DNA of 64,000 bases from Phoenix dactylifera (lineage: Eukaryota; Streptophyta; Magnoliopsida; Arecales; Arecaceae): contig NC_052406.1 of the NCBI RefSeq assembly GCF_009389715.1, positions 1,612,001 to 1,676,000 on the forward strand. Reading direction: 5' to 3'. Made by a program: the position numbers and the translations under genes. Positions 19,801 to 28,552 of the stretch are shown here, in pieces. Every line of letters starts with the position of its first letter. Position 1 is the first letter of the stretch. The notes beneath the pieces were generated by a model. That model was given only the letters and a program-made list of their open reading frames with translations. It was not told the DNA's origin and did no database searches.

Positions 19801-22225
19801 TGGGGAAGAGAGGGGAAGTGAAGGAGGATAGAATTTTTTTAATTAAGATATCTACTCGAGTATTTGCAACATGTCCTGCAACCATGTTGACCATAAGTCG
19901 ACGTGCTGCAAGATAGTCTTGAGTTGCACTCTAGCAAGCAATTCGACTTGCTGTGCAACTTTGAGTTGTAGGCAACCAAACAAGCGGGTTGGCCTGCACC
20001 TGCATCTTGAGTTGCATGTGGCTCCAGTTACAGGACTCCAAACAGCCTCTAAGTACTACATGGCATGTGGAAATCCCTCCAACAGGACTGTCTATGGCTA
20101 CACATACATGTCCAAGCCATCTCATACTCTTTTTCCTTGCCAAAACCTTTACCTATGCTAGCCTTAAGCTTTATTAAATTACCTAAACTGATTCCTTTAT
20201 TAGCTCTCACACATCTATTTGTATCCTCTCATGTCTAAAAATATGCTTGTTTTCCCGTTTTACTACTCAATTTTATTCCCTCTATGTCTGCACCTGATCT
20301 ACAATTTATATTTATGATTTTTTTTTGATATAAATTATTGAAAAATAGATTCTAGTCCTTCGAAAAAGAAAGCTTGTCTTGTGTTTCATTTAGTGGAAGG
20401 AAATAAACTAAGTAGCCCACCAACCTCTTACATTCTGTGAAATAGAAGCATCAAATTGTTTTTGGAACTGGTTCCAGTTCTATGATTCCAAATACTCACT
20501 TTGATGTGCTTTTGTGTCTAAGAACAATAGGGAAGCATCATCTTGGTACTAATGCAGGAAGGCTAAATATGAAGTTTCTTTTTGGTGTGCATAGAAGATG
20601 AAAAGCGGACGGTCGCTATGGTTCTCCTTTGCTTCTTGGAGAGTGTTTTAAATAGTCCTGGGGTTATGCCAAAGTGGATTCGTTCTTTTTCTACATCTTT
20701 AACATTGTATGGTAGGTATTAGTAGGTTAATGGTATATCCCTTGATTTCTTTTTAGCAATTCTTATGTTAGCATCAGCAGCAAAGGCATTTCGCCAGCTA
20801 ATTTGCTAAGATATTGGTGTCCTTTGTTGGGATAGATTGAATATTTGAAGGGTAACAGGTGGACATTTTCCCTCGATCCCTTCATAGGGAGGAGTTGATG
20901 AAGATGTTGAAATGTATGGCTGCTACTCTTCATGCAATGATAGGCCTCAATCCTATCCGGATTCCTACCCATATCAGGCTTGGTTGTGGATTTATTTGAA
21001 CACAATTTTTTAGCAATGCTTGGTTGTGGATTAGGAGGTTAATGGTAAATCCCTCGATTTTTTTAAGCAATTCTTATGTTAGCATCAACAGCAAAGGCAT
21101 TTCACTGTCTAATTTACTAAGATATTGGTGTCCTTTGTTAGGATAGATTGAATATTTGAAGGGCAACAAGCAGACATCTTCCCTTGTTCCCTTTATAGGG
21201 AGGAATTGATGAAGATGTTGAAATGTATGGCTGCTACTCTTCATGTAATGATAGGCCCTATGCAATCCTTTCCTTATTCCTACCCATATCAGGCTTGGTT
21301 GTGGATTTGTTTGGACACAATTTTTATCATGGAAGAGGAAGTCCTACTCTTGGTGAAGAATCATTTCTGCAAAAGGACTTTACATAATGCCATTTAATAA
21401 TGTCTTATTTTCAGATGCCTATGAGGTGCTTTAAGCTCGAATTATTATTGTCATCATTAATGTTCTTGTTGTTCTTGTTCTTATTGTTATTGTCATTTGT
21501 GTTCGTGCTTGGGGGAAGGAGTTGAGGATAGGGTGGAGGGGAGATGTGGGGAGGCACCGGCATGATATGTTCTGCACTAGTTTGGTATGTGATTGATTTT
21601 CAATTTTTACTATGGAATTAACTCCCTATGACATTTTACCTTGCAGGTCCAAGCAAGCTCTTCCAATGGATTGGAGCCAACTGATCCAACCCAGGTAAGA
21701 CCTCCTCCACACTTGCACAGCAGGGCATCACGTGTAACCTTAAAAAAAGCCATGAAGAAGGGCTCGAAGAGGAGGACGACTAAGATTGTGCAATCAGCAT
21801 ACTGTGAGGTCTGTAAGATTGAGTGTAACACTCCAGAAGTTCTGAAGACCCACAAGCAAGGCAAAAAACACAAGAAGAAGTTGCAGAAGCTTCAGGAGTC
21901 TATTACAGCAAAACCCACTAAAGCTCCAACAGCCACAGTGGTGAGGAAAGAAACCCCAGATGCTGATAAAAGCAAAGCTGGAGGTGAGAAAACAAAGAAG
22001 AAGGGAGCTCCAGCAACGGCAGAGGAGTTGGAGGCCAAAAAGAGGAGGGTTTTGGAAGGTGGGGCAGCTGCAGAGGGTGTTAAGGTGTGCTCTATTTGCA
22101 ATGTTGTGGTCAATAGTCAGGTGGTGTTTGAATACCATATTGCAGGGCAAAAGCATACTGCCGCAGTGAAAAAGCTGCAGGAAGAACATCAAGCGACCGA
22201 TGCACCAGACATAGTCAAGCAATGA
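7802..22225 (+). CDS. U1-type (matrin-like) zinc-finger protein, two exons
   Basis: Exon 1 is 7802-8284 (donor GTCAGT) and exon 2 is 21647-22225 (acceptor TTGCAG). Both junctions are phase 0, giving 353 residues. Residues 1-161 are rich in Pro, His, Tyr and Ala, with an NPNPNPN run, and look disordered. Exon 2 carries two C-x2-C-x12-H-x5-H fingers, at residues 214-236 and 309-331, each followed by a Lys-rich helix; this spacing defines the U1/matrin/dsRBP-ZFa class that binds structured RNA. A basic linker with Lys clusters could serve for nuclear localisation. Related plant proteins are often labelled UBP1-associated protein 1C-like, suggesting a nuclear RNA-binding role; that label is from memory. 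Further small exons in the 13.4 kb intron cannot be excluded, but the phase-0 join reads well (SYGP then VQAS). Confidence 0.85.
8897..9353. mobile_element. Foldback/MITE-like element around a polypyrimidine tract
   Basis: Inverted, imperfect GC-rich arms (about 8923-8960 with ACCATCCCACCCCATCC, against 9311-9353 with GGGATGGGATGGT) flank a roughly 270-base T/C-only tract (9001-9270). The long Phe/Ser/Leu reading frame across it is a by-product of TTT/TTC/TCT repeats. A second copy lies at 11552-12008. Family not identified; no clear target duplication was found. Confidence 0.55.
9391..10722 (+). pseudogene. RTE-type LINE reverse transcriptase remnant (copy 1)
   Basis: Broken reading frames match the C-terminal half of plant RTE-clade LINE reverse transcriptases: a segment like SRRSTMEVLFLVQRLM near 9485-9530, ATDGTISKF near 9705, then after the TRIM LSRTKMEYMKCNF near 10465 and YLGLIIHKKGEIDE near 10573. 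Multiple stops and a lost active-site box make it non-functional. It is interrupted by a TRIM at 9912-10431 and ends at 10722, where an LTR begins. The same LINE resumes at 17151. Confidence 0.8.
9912..10431 (+). mobile_element. TRIM retrotransposon inserted in the LINE (copy 1)
   Basis: LTR1 is 9912-10131 and LTR2 is 10213-10431 (about 220 bp each, TGTTGG...CTCTAAYA ends). They flank an 81-bp internal domain that starts with GATGGTGCGGTGAGCG (primer-binding-like, TGG start) and ends with an AGGGGGG polypurine run. Target duplication AGTAT occurs at 9907-9911 and 10432-10436. The LTRs carry the ACTTAGTYCCACATCGGTTG block shared by many plant TRIMs. There is no coding capacity, so it would need proteins from an autonomous LTR element. 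Confidence 0.88.
10723..11540. mobile_element. Truncated LTR in duplication copy 1
   Basis: Same sequence as the first 0.8 kb of the LTR at 13375-14431, cut off at the duplication joint at 11540. It starts with TG directly after the LINE sequence. Confidence 0.75.
10911..11077. mobile_element. GGTACC-rich hAT-type MITE (copy 1)
   Basis: A 167-bp element with perfect 10-bp terminal inverted repeats (CAAGGTTCGC ... GCGAACCTTG) and an 8-bp target duplication TCTAGATG (10903-10910 and 11078-11085). The interior is built from palindromic GGTACCG/CGGTACC words. An 8-bp duplication and CA-start termini suggest the hAT superfamily. It sits inside the LTR that starts at 10723; the other LTR of that element (16285-17150) lacks it, giving an empty-site comparison. 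Confidence 0.85.
12046..13374 (+). pseudogene. RTE-type LINE remnant (copy 2)
   Basis: Duplicate of the LINE segment at 9391-10722, with the same interrupting TRIM and the same broken frames. It continues after the LTR element at 17151, so this copy sits in the original arrangement and copy 1 is the truncated partner. Confidence 0.8.
12567..13083 (+). mobile_element. TRIM retrotransposon (copy 2 in the tandem duplication)
   Basis: Duplicate of the TRIM at 9912-10431; 3' LTR at 12865-13083. A 3-base deletion near 12730 in the 5' LTR distinguishes it from copy 1. The flanking AGTAT duplication is preserved. Confidence 0.88.
13375..17150. mobile_element. LTR retrotransposon derivative with degenerate interior
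   Basis: The left LTR (13375-14431, including the 167-bp MITE) and right LTR (16285-17150, 866 bp) are clearly homologous along their length but heavily diverged. The left LTR edge abuts LINE sequence at GACAA; the right edge is followed by GATAG and the LINE continuation, a possible degraded target duplication. The 1.85 kb interior (14432-16284) has no recognisable polymerase. On the plus strand, 14.7-15.35 kb reads as a broken Glu/Leu-rich coiled coil; on the minus strand, 15.6-16.3 kb has short open frames. It may be a non-autonomous Gypsy-type derivative; orientation is undecided. Confidence 0.7.
13563..13729. mobile_element. GGTACC-rich hAT-type MITE (copy 2)
   Basis: Second copy, created by the 2.65 kb tandem duplication and not by transposition: it has the same flanks and the same TCTAGATG duplication as the copy at 10911-11077. 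Confidence 0.85.
17151..17575 (+). pseudogene. 3' end of the same RTE LINE, downstream of the LTR insertion
   Basis: Reading resumes where the LINE broke off at 13374: EYWAVRKYHMHKM, then after small frame breaks LRWFGHVNRRPRD and a WDEVMRNDLIS-like block, ending in a TTGAGTTGAGTT tail. These are standard C-terminal blocks of plant RTE LINEs. The split with the copy ending at 13374 shows that the LTR element inserted into the LINE. Confidence 0.75.
18290..18313 (+). repeat. Poly-C tract of 24 bases
   Basis: An uninterrupted run of 24 C (G on the minus strand) inside intron 1 of the U1-finger gene. Such runs can form G-quadruplex/i-motif structures and are prone to length errors in sequencing. 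Confidence 0.95.
19201..20049. mobile_element. PIF/Harbinger-like non-autonomous element with GC-rich, coding-like interior
   Basis: An 849-bp segment bounded by TAA (19198-19200 and 20050-20052), the 3-bp TWA duplication typical of PIF/Harbinger. Ends are degenerate inverted repeats (GGGCTTGTGCAAAG; reverse of the right end GAGGCTGTTTGGAG). Subterminal regions repeat the motif AGTTGCA many times. The interior 19440-19800 is GC-rich, is open on both strands (minus-strand Ser/Pro-rich frame 19445-19894) and contains two imperfect direct repeats of about 115 bp (about 19535-19650 and 19690-19800). No transposase is visible and I cannot name the interior protein. Confidence 0.55.
20724..21335. 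repeat. Diverged direct tandem repeat, period about 311 bp
   Basis: Two copies (about 20724-21018 and 21036-21335), roughly 90% alike by eye, share blocks such as GATATTGGTGTCCTTTGTT and ATGAAGATGTTGAAATGTAT. No coding frame is maintained through both. Location: 3' part of intron 1 of the U1-finger gene. Confidence 0.85.
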
Positions 22226-22539
22226 CATGGATGGTTTCAAAATACTTTTGTGCTCTCTTTATATATTTCGTACAAAGATTAGAAACCACATACCGGTATG
22301 TTTTTTGAGCTCAGATTTGTCCATTATTTTTTGGTATTAAATTTGTTCAGCTTTTCTTTACGATATATTTCATCTTACTCAGTATGGGGTATGAGTTCAT
22401 GTTTTATCAAATTTAACTTACACATCTCCTTAACTTAAAAGATTAGGAGTATGGATCTGTTCTAGATGGTTAAATTTGTAGGTAGAGCATTGTCTCTTTT
22501 AGCACCAACTGGTCCTTCGAGGGGTTATTCTTCAGCTAC

Positions 22540-22999
22540 AATTTATTACTCATTCATAACAATAGTCAAAATCACTGCAGCAAACCATATTGATGGTGGT
22601 GTCTATAACTGTTGTGATATAATGAAAATACCAAGAGTCTTTGAACATCACTGCAAAATATAAATTCCCTTTCGCTACAATTTTTTACTTATTTATAGTG
22701 ATTGTTAAAATCATCGCAACAAACCAAATCTAGGTTGCCTGACCAGCGCTAGCAAAATTGTCCATTATCATTATACTTTAACATACAATTATAGTGATGG
22801 TTGCAATTGTTGCGATAGGTTATACTAATAATTGTAAGTTGCTGCTGTAGGATAGCTTAGAACCGCCACTACAGACTTATACCAACTGCTGCTTCGATCA
22901 CGACGGTAACTTAGTATACCGTTTGGTAAAGAATTTGCAGACAATTTTCTTGGCTTTTAGACACGGTTTTGATTGCTATTACACATCTATTTTGTAGTG
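22540..22999. mobile_element. CACTA-like terminal remnant
   Basis: Repeated short motifs of the type TATAGTGATGGTTRCAAT-TGTTGCGA in both orientations resemble CACTA subterminal repeats, and the block ends at 22999 with TATTTTGTAGTG, the reverse complement of a CACTACAAAATA terminus. No matching left terminus was found, so it is probably truncated. Confidence 0.4.
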
Positions 23000-23365
23000 T
23001 GCTACAACTCCCGTTAGAATCATAGAAATATATGTTTTTAGACAAAAAGGAAATACCCTCAAGTCCTCCAAGCATCAAGATATCCATTGAGGATCCTAAA
23101 GGGGCCTGCTAAGCTAAAAAAATTAATGCGTTGCTACAATCTTCCACATGATGGAGCATATAAGCGGTATTCACATGCTAACCAGAAAATCATACAAGTA
23201 ATTAGGATGTCATTTATATTAGGAAAATAATAAAAGGAAAATTATCAATGTGATACTGATTCTTCTAATAATAAATCATTTTCCTTGTGTTTTTCTTCTA
23301 ATATATAGCATGATATCATCTAATAAACCCTCATTATAATAATATTCTTTGTGAAGGGACTGATC

Positions 23366-23640
23366 AAAGACCGTTGAATCGGTACTGAGACTCGGACCGG
23401 TCGGCGGCCGGTACGGTTCAGTACCGAACTGGAACCACTACGTGTAGGGTGTGCCGGTCCTGTACTGGTACTGAGTCGGCATCGAACCAGCTGGTTCCGG
23501 TCAGTAGGGGCCGAAATCGAATTGAAATACCGAATCGATCCGGTTTCGTACCGGGCCGGCTCAGACTGCCTGAACCAAGCGATTCGGCTTGGTATTGATG
23601 AATCGAGCAGTTCAGCCTGGTTCAATGGATCCTGGATTGG
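23366..23640. repeat. GC-rich palindromic GGTACCG/CGGTTC-type dispersed element
   Basis: Dense in CGGTAC, GACCGGTC and ACCGAAC words against an AT-rich background, similar in style to the MITEs at 10911 and 30225 but longer and without termini I can define. It abuts or overlaps the 3' part of the orphan WRKY exon. Confidence 0.5.
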
Positions 23641-23895
23641 ACCAATTGCTCGGAAGCCATTTGGTTGATCCCCATGGAGTGGCATCGCTGGAAAATGCAA
23701 GTTTTAGCATGAACTGGTCCATGAAGGGAGCAGCATAGTGATTGGTGAACCTGCATACCACCGCGAGGGAAGTTTGCACTGTGGTGGCAGTGCTGGCCTT
23801 CGTAAGCGGTGATGACAACCGTTGGATCCTCAGACGAGCACTGGATGATTAGCTTTTTCACCATGCATTTGCCGTTTGCGCACCGGTAATAGCTC
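23612..23895 (-). pseudogene. Orphan C-terminal WRKY exon fragment
   Basis: On the minus strand a 3' splice acceptor (TTTGTAG) precedes SYYRCANGKCMVKK, followed by SSEDPTVVITAYEGQHCHH. This is the second half of a WRKY domain, starting at the conserved intron position, with zinc ligands C-x4-C and H-x-H intact. The spacing and the SSEDP...EGQHCHH wording suit subgroup IIc. No upstream exon encoding the WRKYGQK heptad was found between 23.9 and 26.1 kb. Downstream the frame runs into repeat-like sequence, and a better-looking continuation lies in another frame, implying a frameshift. Best read as a displaced gene fragment; a functional gene with a very distant first exon is less likely. Confidence 0.72.
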
Positions 23896-24073
23896 CTACA
23901 AAATGTTCAAGATGGTTGAGTTAGGCTCCGGTAGAAATCTCTCTCTCCCTCCCTCCCTCCTTCTGCTCCAGTAACTATGCATCAGATAGTTCTTGGGTAC
24001 TTATATGGGATCGGGGGGCTCAAATAATACATTCCAGCTAATTTTTTTGGATGAGATCTTGATTTATTATAAA

Positions 24074-24430
24074 TGGTATCAAAGCGGACCTAGTCCATAA
24101 CTCATGTGGACTAGGGGATACTGCAACAAAAGATCATTTGAATTAACCATGGGCTAATCGTAGCCTTTGTAATAGGATTTATAGTACTTGTGATCGAATT
24201 TGAATAGATTTGGACCCTTAATCTAACGAGTACTCTAAAATTTAAATAGAGGAAGCATGTGAAGACCTATACAGGTATGCATTTAGTCCTATATTAGCTA
24301 TGAATTGGATAAATTTTGAGTATTTATATGAAAGAAAGAAGTCAACCATACTATCTTAAGGTCCTAGGTTGTTATAATTGGACTTGCCTAATAAATATCA
24401 AGCACATAGATATAACTGCAAGACAATACT
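24074..24430 (+). mobile_element. TRIM/LTR remnant with tRNA-Met-type primer site
   Basis: TGGTATCAAAGC at 24074-24085 is the primer-binding motif for initiator Met tRNA used by many plant LTR elements. About 180 bases later a TTAGTCCTATATTAGCTATG block looks like the LTR signature of TRIMs. LTR ends and target duplication were not resolved. Confidence 0.4.
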
Positions 24431-26130
24431 CTATCTCTCTTCTTCTCTCTTCTTCTCCTTTGTTTCAGTGTAATTAAGTACTGAATTCTCTCTCTTTGGT
24501 TTTACTTTCGAGTTTTTTATGCGGGTTTTGGGAGCGGACGCGTAGTTGGAGCTGTTCTCAGACCTCATCTTTTTCTCCTTGCATTCCCTGGGACTGGGTA
24601 TCCAATGGAAGTCTACTATCCAATCAATCAATGAAGTAAATTTTTTTTAAAAAAAAATTATCATTACATAAATTAGCAAGCATTCTCTTATTTCTGTTTA
24701 TATGATTTCTCTCTCCTCTCCTCTCTCTCTCTCTCACTAAAATATTGTATCCAAAAAAGTGACCTGCATTTACTGAAGAAGACTATTTACAAAGGTGAGT
24801 TTGGAGATTTAAAAACCATTTAGCCACATCGAAGCATTTATGTTACATCCAATTGAGTATGTGAGATGCCCATGTTAAGGAGTTTGATCAGTAGTTGCAA
24901 TCTTGATTTAAATTTACCGCTACCGTCTAGTTGTGCACTTCTTTTTTTTTATTATTTTATTTTTTTGGCTCTCTTATAAAGACAGGGAGATAGCTGAATC
25001 AAGATAGATGCAATTATATAAAGTTATTTATTAAAATGACCTCAAGAAATTAAGAAGAATAACAGATGCATATCTAGTAAGTTTCAATCCCTTTTGACAT
25101 CAAGACTGAGCTCTTAGTTTTTACTGGTATTGGAACCCTCCTCCCTCCATTGATATAATATATGAAAAAGAAATCTGTGAGAAATGTAGTGTTTCTTCAC
25201 CATCACTCATATTTGAACCTATGCCCTCTCAAATAAAGAGGGGGGTGCCAACTAGTTAAGCTATCAACTAATAAAATCTCATCCCATGTTATCTCGGTAG
25301 ATAAATTATGAGCATGTCGAACCATCGCCTTTTCCCTTTCCTAAATAAATGCTGTAATTCATAAATTCTAAAACCGACATCATAAGATTCTTTGTAGTCC
25401 TAAATTTATCGAATTGGTCGACGATATCTTAGTCATGGATGTGGTTTGTTTCTACTGCAAAGTGGAAAGCAAAAAAGTACATTTTACTTAGAACCAACAT
25501 ACCATATGCGGCACTTTTTAAAAACCATGTAGTTTGATTTGGACTTTAACAACGCAGAAATATTAATACAAATTATTTGTGCCATATTTTTGGAATAAAA
25601 CTATAAGGAAGAAGGGCAAGATGACTATAATAATGTGCATGTCATCCAACCTAGCCTAACTATTCTATATTACCATTGCATTGCATGCTAAGAGCTTTAA
25701 GATGATAAGTTTCAATCTATTCATCTCATTTTATTGTAATTTAAATTATTTCGAATGAATGTCTTAGCTGCCGAGTCGAGAATGTGGAATTGGTACTGCA
25801 ATGGATCCCCACTTAATTCGCCAATATCAGTGCAATGCACAAGAATATTGAATTAGATGTTGTTGTCTATAAGGTTTTGCAATCCCTACCTAAGCACAAC
25901 TAAAAATCCTCTTAATGCTGACCTCCAATCAATTTATGAAAATTTGTACCAAAAAATCAATTTATGAAAATTGAAACTTGGTCCCTCTTGAGTCAAACCT
26001 TTTCAATCCACTCCGCGACGCAACCTCTTACAGGAGCGAGAGATAAAGTCAAAGGACATGCTATTTCAGATAAAAGTCTGGGAGGAAAAGCTATCGAAAC
26101 CCAAGAAAGATAAACCTCAAATGGAAGCCG
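24431..26130. other. Intergenic region upstream of the SNARE gene
   Basis: AT-rich with a CT microsatellite at about 24707-24735 and poly-T/A tracts. No gene or element recognised. The last few hundred bases are presumed promoter of the SNARE gene. Confidence 0.5.
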
Positions 26131-26136
26131 AACCCC

Positions 26137-26145
26137 TATAAATAG
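26137..26145 (+). promoter_or_regulatory. TATA box of the SNARE gene
   Basis: TATAAATAG, a near-perfect plant TATA element, lies about 30 bases before the first presumed transcribed bases (about 26170) and 165 bases before the 5'UTR donor at 26303. Confidence 0.65.
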
Positions 26146-26169
26146 TTAACCAGGCCTCTGTATCTCCTC

Positions 26170-26532
26170 CGGAATGGAAGGAATCGAACAGGACAAAGGA
26201 GAGCCAAACGGTCCCATTACTCTCCTCTCTCTCTCAGCGCGGAGAACGCCAAGAAGAGGAGGAGGAGGAGGAGGAGGCTCTCGTCCCCCCGACTCGTCGC
26301 ATGTGAGTCTCCTCTCCTCTCCCACTCCTTTGATATGTTCAAAGATGGAGTTTTGATAGCAGAAATCTGTTCAAATTTATCTATAAAGGTCGCATTTTGG
26401 TTTTCTTATCATCTTTTAATCGCAGTTCCTTTTGACGGGATCTTTCGTGGGAGGAGAGTCTTCTTCTCGACCTTCTTCAACCGTTTCTTCGATACATTTG
26501 GTGCTTGAAAGCCCGCGTAATTCGGTTCCCAG
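26170..26532 (+). other. 5'UTR exons of the SNARE gene
   Basis: First exon about 26170-26302 (donor GTGAGT), second about 26426-26532 (acceptor ATCGCAG, donor GTATAT). The coding exon begins at 28542 after a 2.0 kb T-rich intron. The short open frame from 26174 (ATGGAAGG...) would be an upstream ORF if transcribed; it crosses the donor and is not conserved-looking. Confidence 0.55.
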
Positions 26533-28552
26533 GTATATCATCATTATAAGTGTCCTCTTTTCCTCTTCTTGGGATTAGTGGGGAGGAAGAGGTGAAGAAA
26601 GAAAGGGAAGTTATTGTTCGAACATTGCGTTCGAGTTTTGGGGTCATTGGAGTGACATAAATTTGGTATTTGTCGACGTCAATTTGTTATGTCCTTGAAA
26701 ATTTGATCTTTTCGTTCATGAGTTAAAGGAAAAAGTAGTTTCTTTGCCAGTTGTAATCTTTTTTATATATAGGTTTTATATTCTTTACCCTTTCTTTCTT
26801 GATGTTCTCTCTTCATTGTGTTCATAATTAGTATATTTACCACAAAGAAAAGAAGTTTTTTCCTCCAGTTTATATCATCCCACAACTTAATTCTTTTGTT
26901 GGGATCATTGCACATCTGGTATTTCTAAATTTATATGGTTCTGTCTTTTGATCATTGATTTGGTTGCGATTAATTTCTTATAGTAGTTTAGCATAGCAGC
27001 TTATTTTTGTTGCACATATTTATTCACTTGATTTAAACTTTTGTTTTCTGAGAACAAAGCCTTCTAGTTGTGTATGTTTAATCTTATAGGAAACTGTCTT
27101 TGTTGGTAATTTTGCTATTTGGATAGGGTCTGTCTGGCTTCATGCCATAATCCAATCCTCTTAGTATCTTTTGTTTTATCATACTCTCTTACAATACCCA
27201 AATTTCTATAGGAAATAATTTTGCATGCTTGCTGCAAATGATTTGTTAGCCTTGGGTTATTGATCATCATATGCAGACTGAAAGAAGGCCATTATCTACC
27301 TTCAAAAAAAAAGAAAGAAGTCTATTATTCCTATTTTTAGATTTTCACTGTCATTGTTTATGTACTTTTTATCATTTGGGGAAAAAATAATAAATTTTGG
27401 TCTTTAATCCTATCATATCTACTGTTATTTCTCAGTGTAGTTACCGGAGAACATCAGTATCCTTTTCTAATTATATCCTTCCTTTCAGTCTACATTTTTG
27501 TGCATTTTTCTTTGTTCATCATGCCCTTCTTTATAGGTTGTGATCTAAATTATTGAATAAGTTCTAAACTGACCAGCAACATCGAGCTTTCTGAAATATC
27601 TTTAACATTCATTCTTTTGACTCTCAATTATTGAAGAAATGTAAATAAAAATTCTAAAATCTCTGTTCTTTTTTTTTTCAAGAAAAAGGAACTAAATCAC
27701 AGTTACCTGGTGTACAAACTATTATCTCTATGATTTTTCTATAGCGACTATCTTTTCCATTTTTTTAATCTCTTCAATCTATTTCAACCTATTATGCTTC
27801 AAGTCACTAGTTTTCTTTTCCTTTCAATTTTTCTTAAGTATCCATCTGTTAATAATCATTCTATAAAGCTTCTGTTACCTTTTAAAGAAAATATATGGGA
27901 AAAATTTTAGTCTGGAATCATGTGTTCAGGTTTTTCCCTTTTTATCACCAATCTCTTTTCTGTTTTCTCCTGCATTTAATTTTGTAAATTCCATTATCTG
28001 TTTCTTGACATATCTACCTATTTAGGTAACTGGATTGCTTGTATATTTTATTTAGATCTTCATTTTTGTCATATTTGGCTCATTCATACATTTTACCCTA
28101 TAGAAGTTCATTTTCGTTTCTGTAGTTCATGTCACATTTTCAATGTCGATAATATCAGTCATTGTTACATTTTTCTTATTTGTCTTTATATCTGTTTCTT
28201 CCCCCTGTGTTGACACTGTAAATTGCTAATGCCAGATTAATATTAGTCATTGCTGCATTTCTTTTGGGCCTTCATATCTGTTCCCCCTCCCAATGTTGAC
28301 AATATAAAATGCTAATCCCAGATAATATAGGTTATTGTTACTTTTCTTCTCTGGCATTCACATCTTTTTCCTCCAGTATTGACACTGTAAATTGCTAATC
28401 CCATGACATGAAATGCTTTTCTATTTGTTTTTAGGTACAAATATTGGAATTCTGTTTTGACTGCAGCTTTACTATCTCACTTTTTTTTTTTTTTTGTTAA
28501 TTTCCTTTATTCTGTTGTTGCCACTGCCTTGTCTGAAGCAGAAACAGCAAAG

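Larger units (their letters stand above)
8285..21646 (+). other. 13.4 kb intron 1 of the U1-finger gene
   Basis: Begins GTCAGT and ends TTGCAG. It contains the duplicated transposon nest (8886-14187), the rest of an LTR element and LINE (to about 17.58 kb), a poly-C tract, a PIF/Harbinger-like element and a 311-bp tandem repeat. The stretches 8285-8885, 17.6-18.28 kb, 18.32-19.19 kb, 20.06-20.72 kb and 21.34-21.64 kb hold nothing I recognise. The pre-mRNA must be spliced across all of this. Confidence 0.8.

Noticed and set aside
21641..21646. Possible separate gene starting at 21641 for the two-finger protein
   Set aside because: TTG-CAG there is the splice acceptor, no ATG lies upstream in frame, and the phase-0 join to the exon ending at 8284 gives a sensible protein.
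26174..26356. 60-residue frame with poly-Gly
   Set aside because: Lies in the 5'UTR exon of the SNARE gene and crosses the splice donor; at most an upstream ORF.
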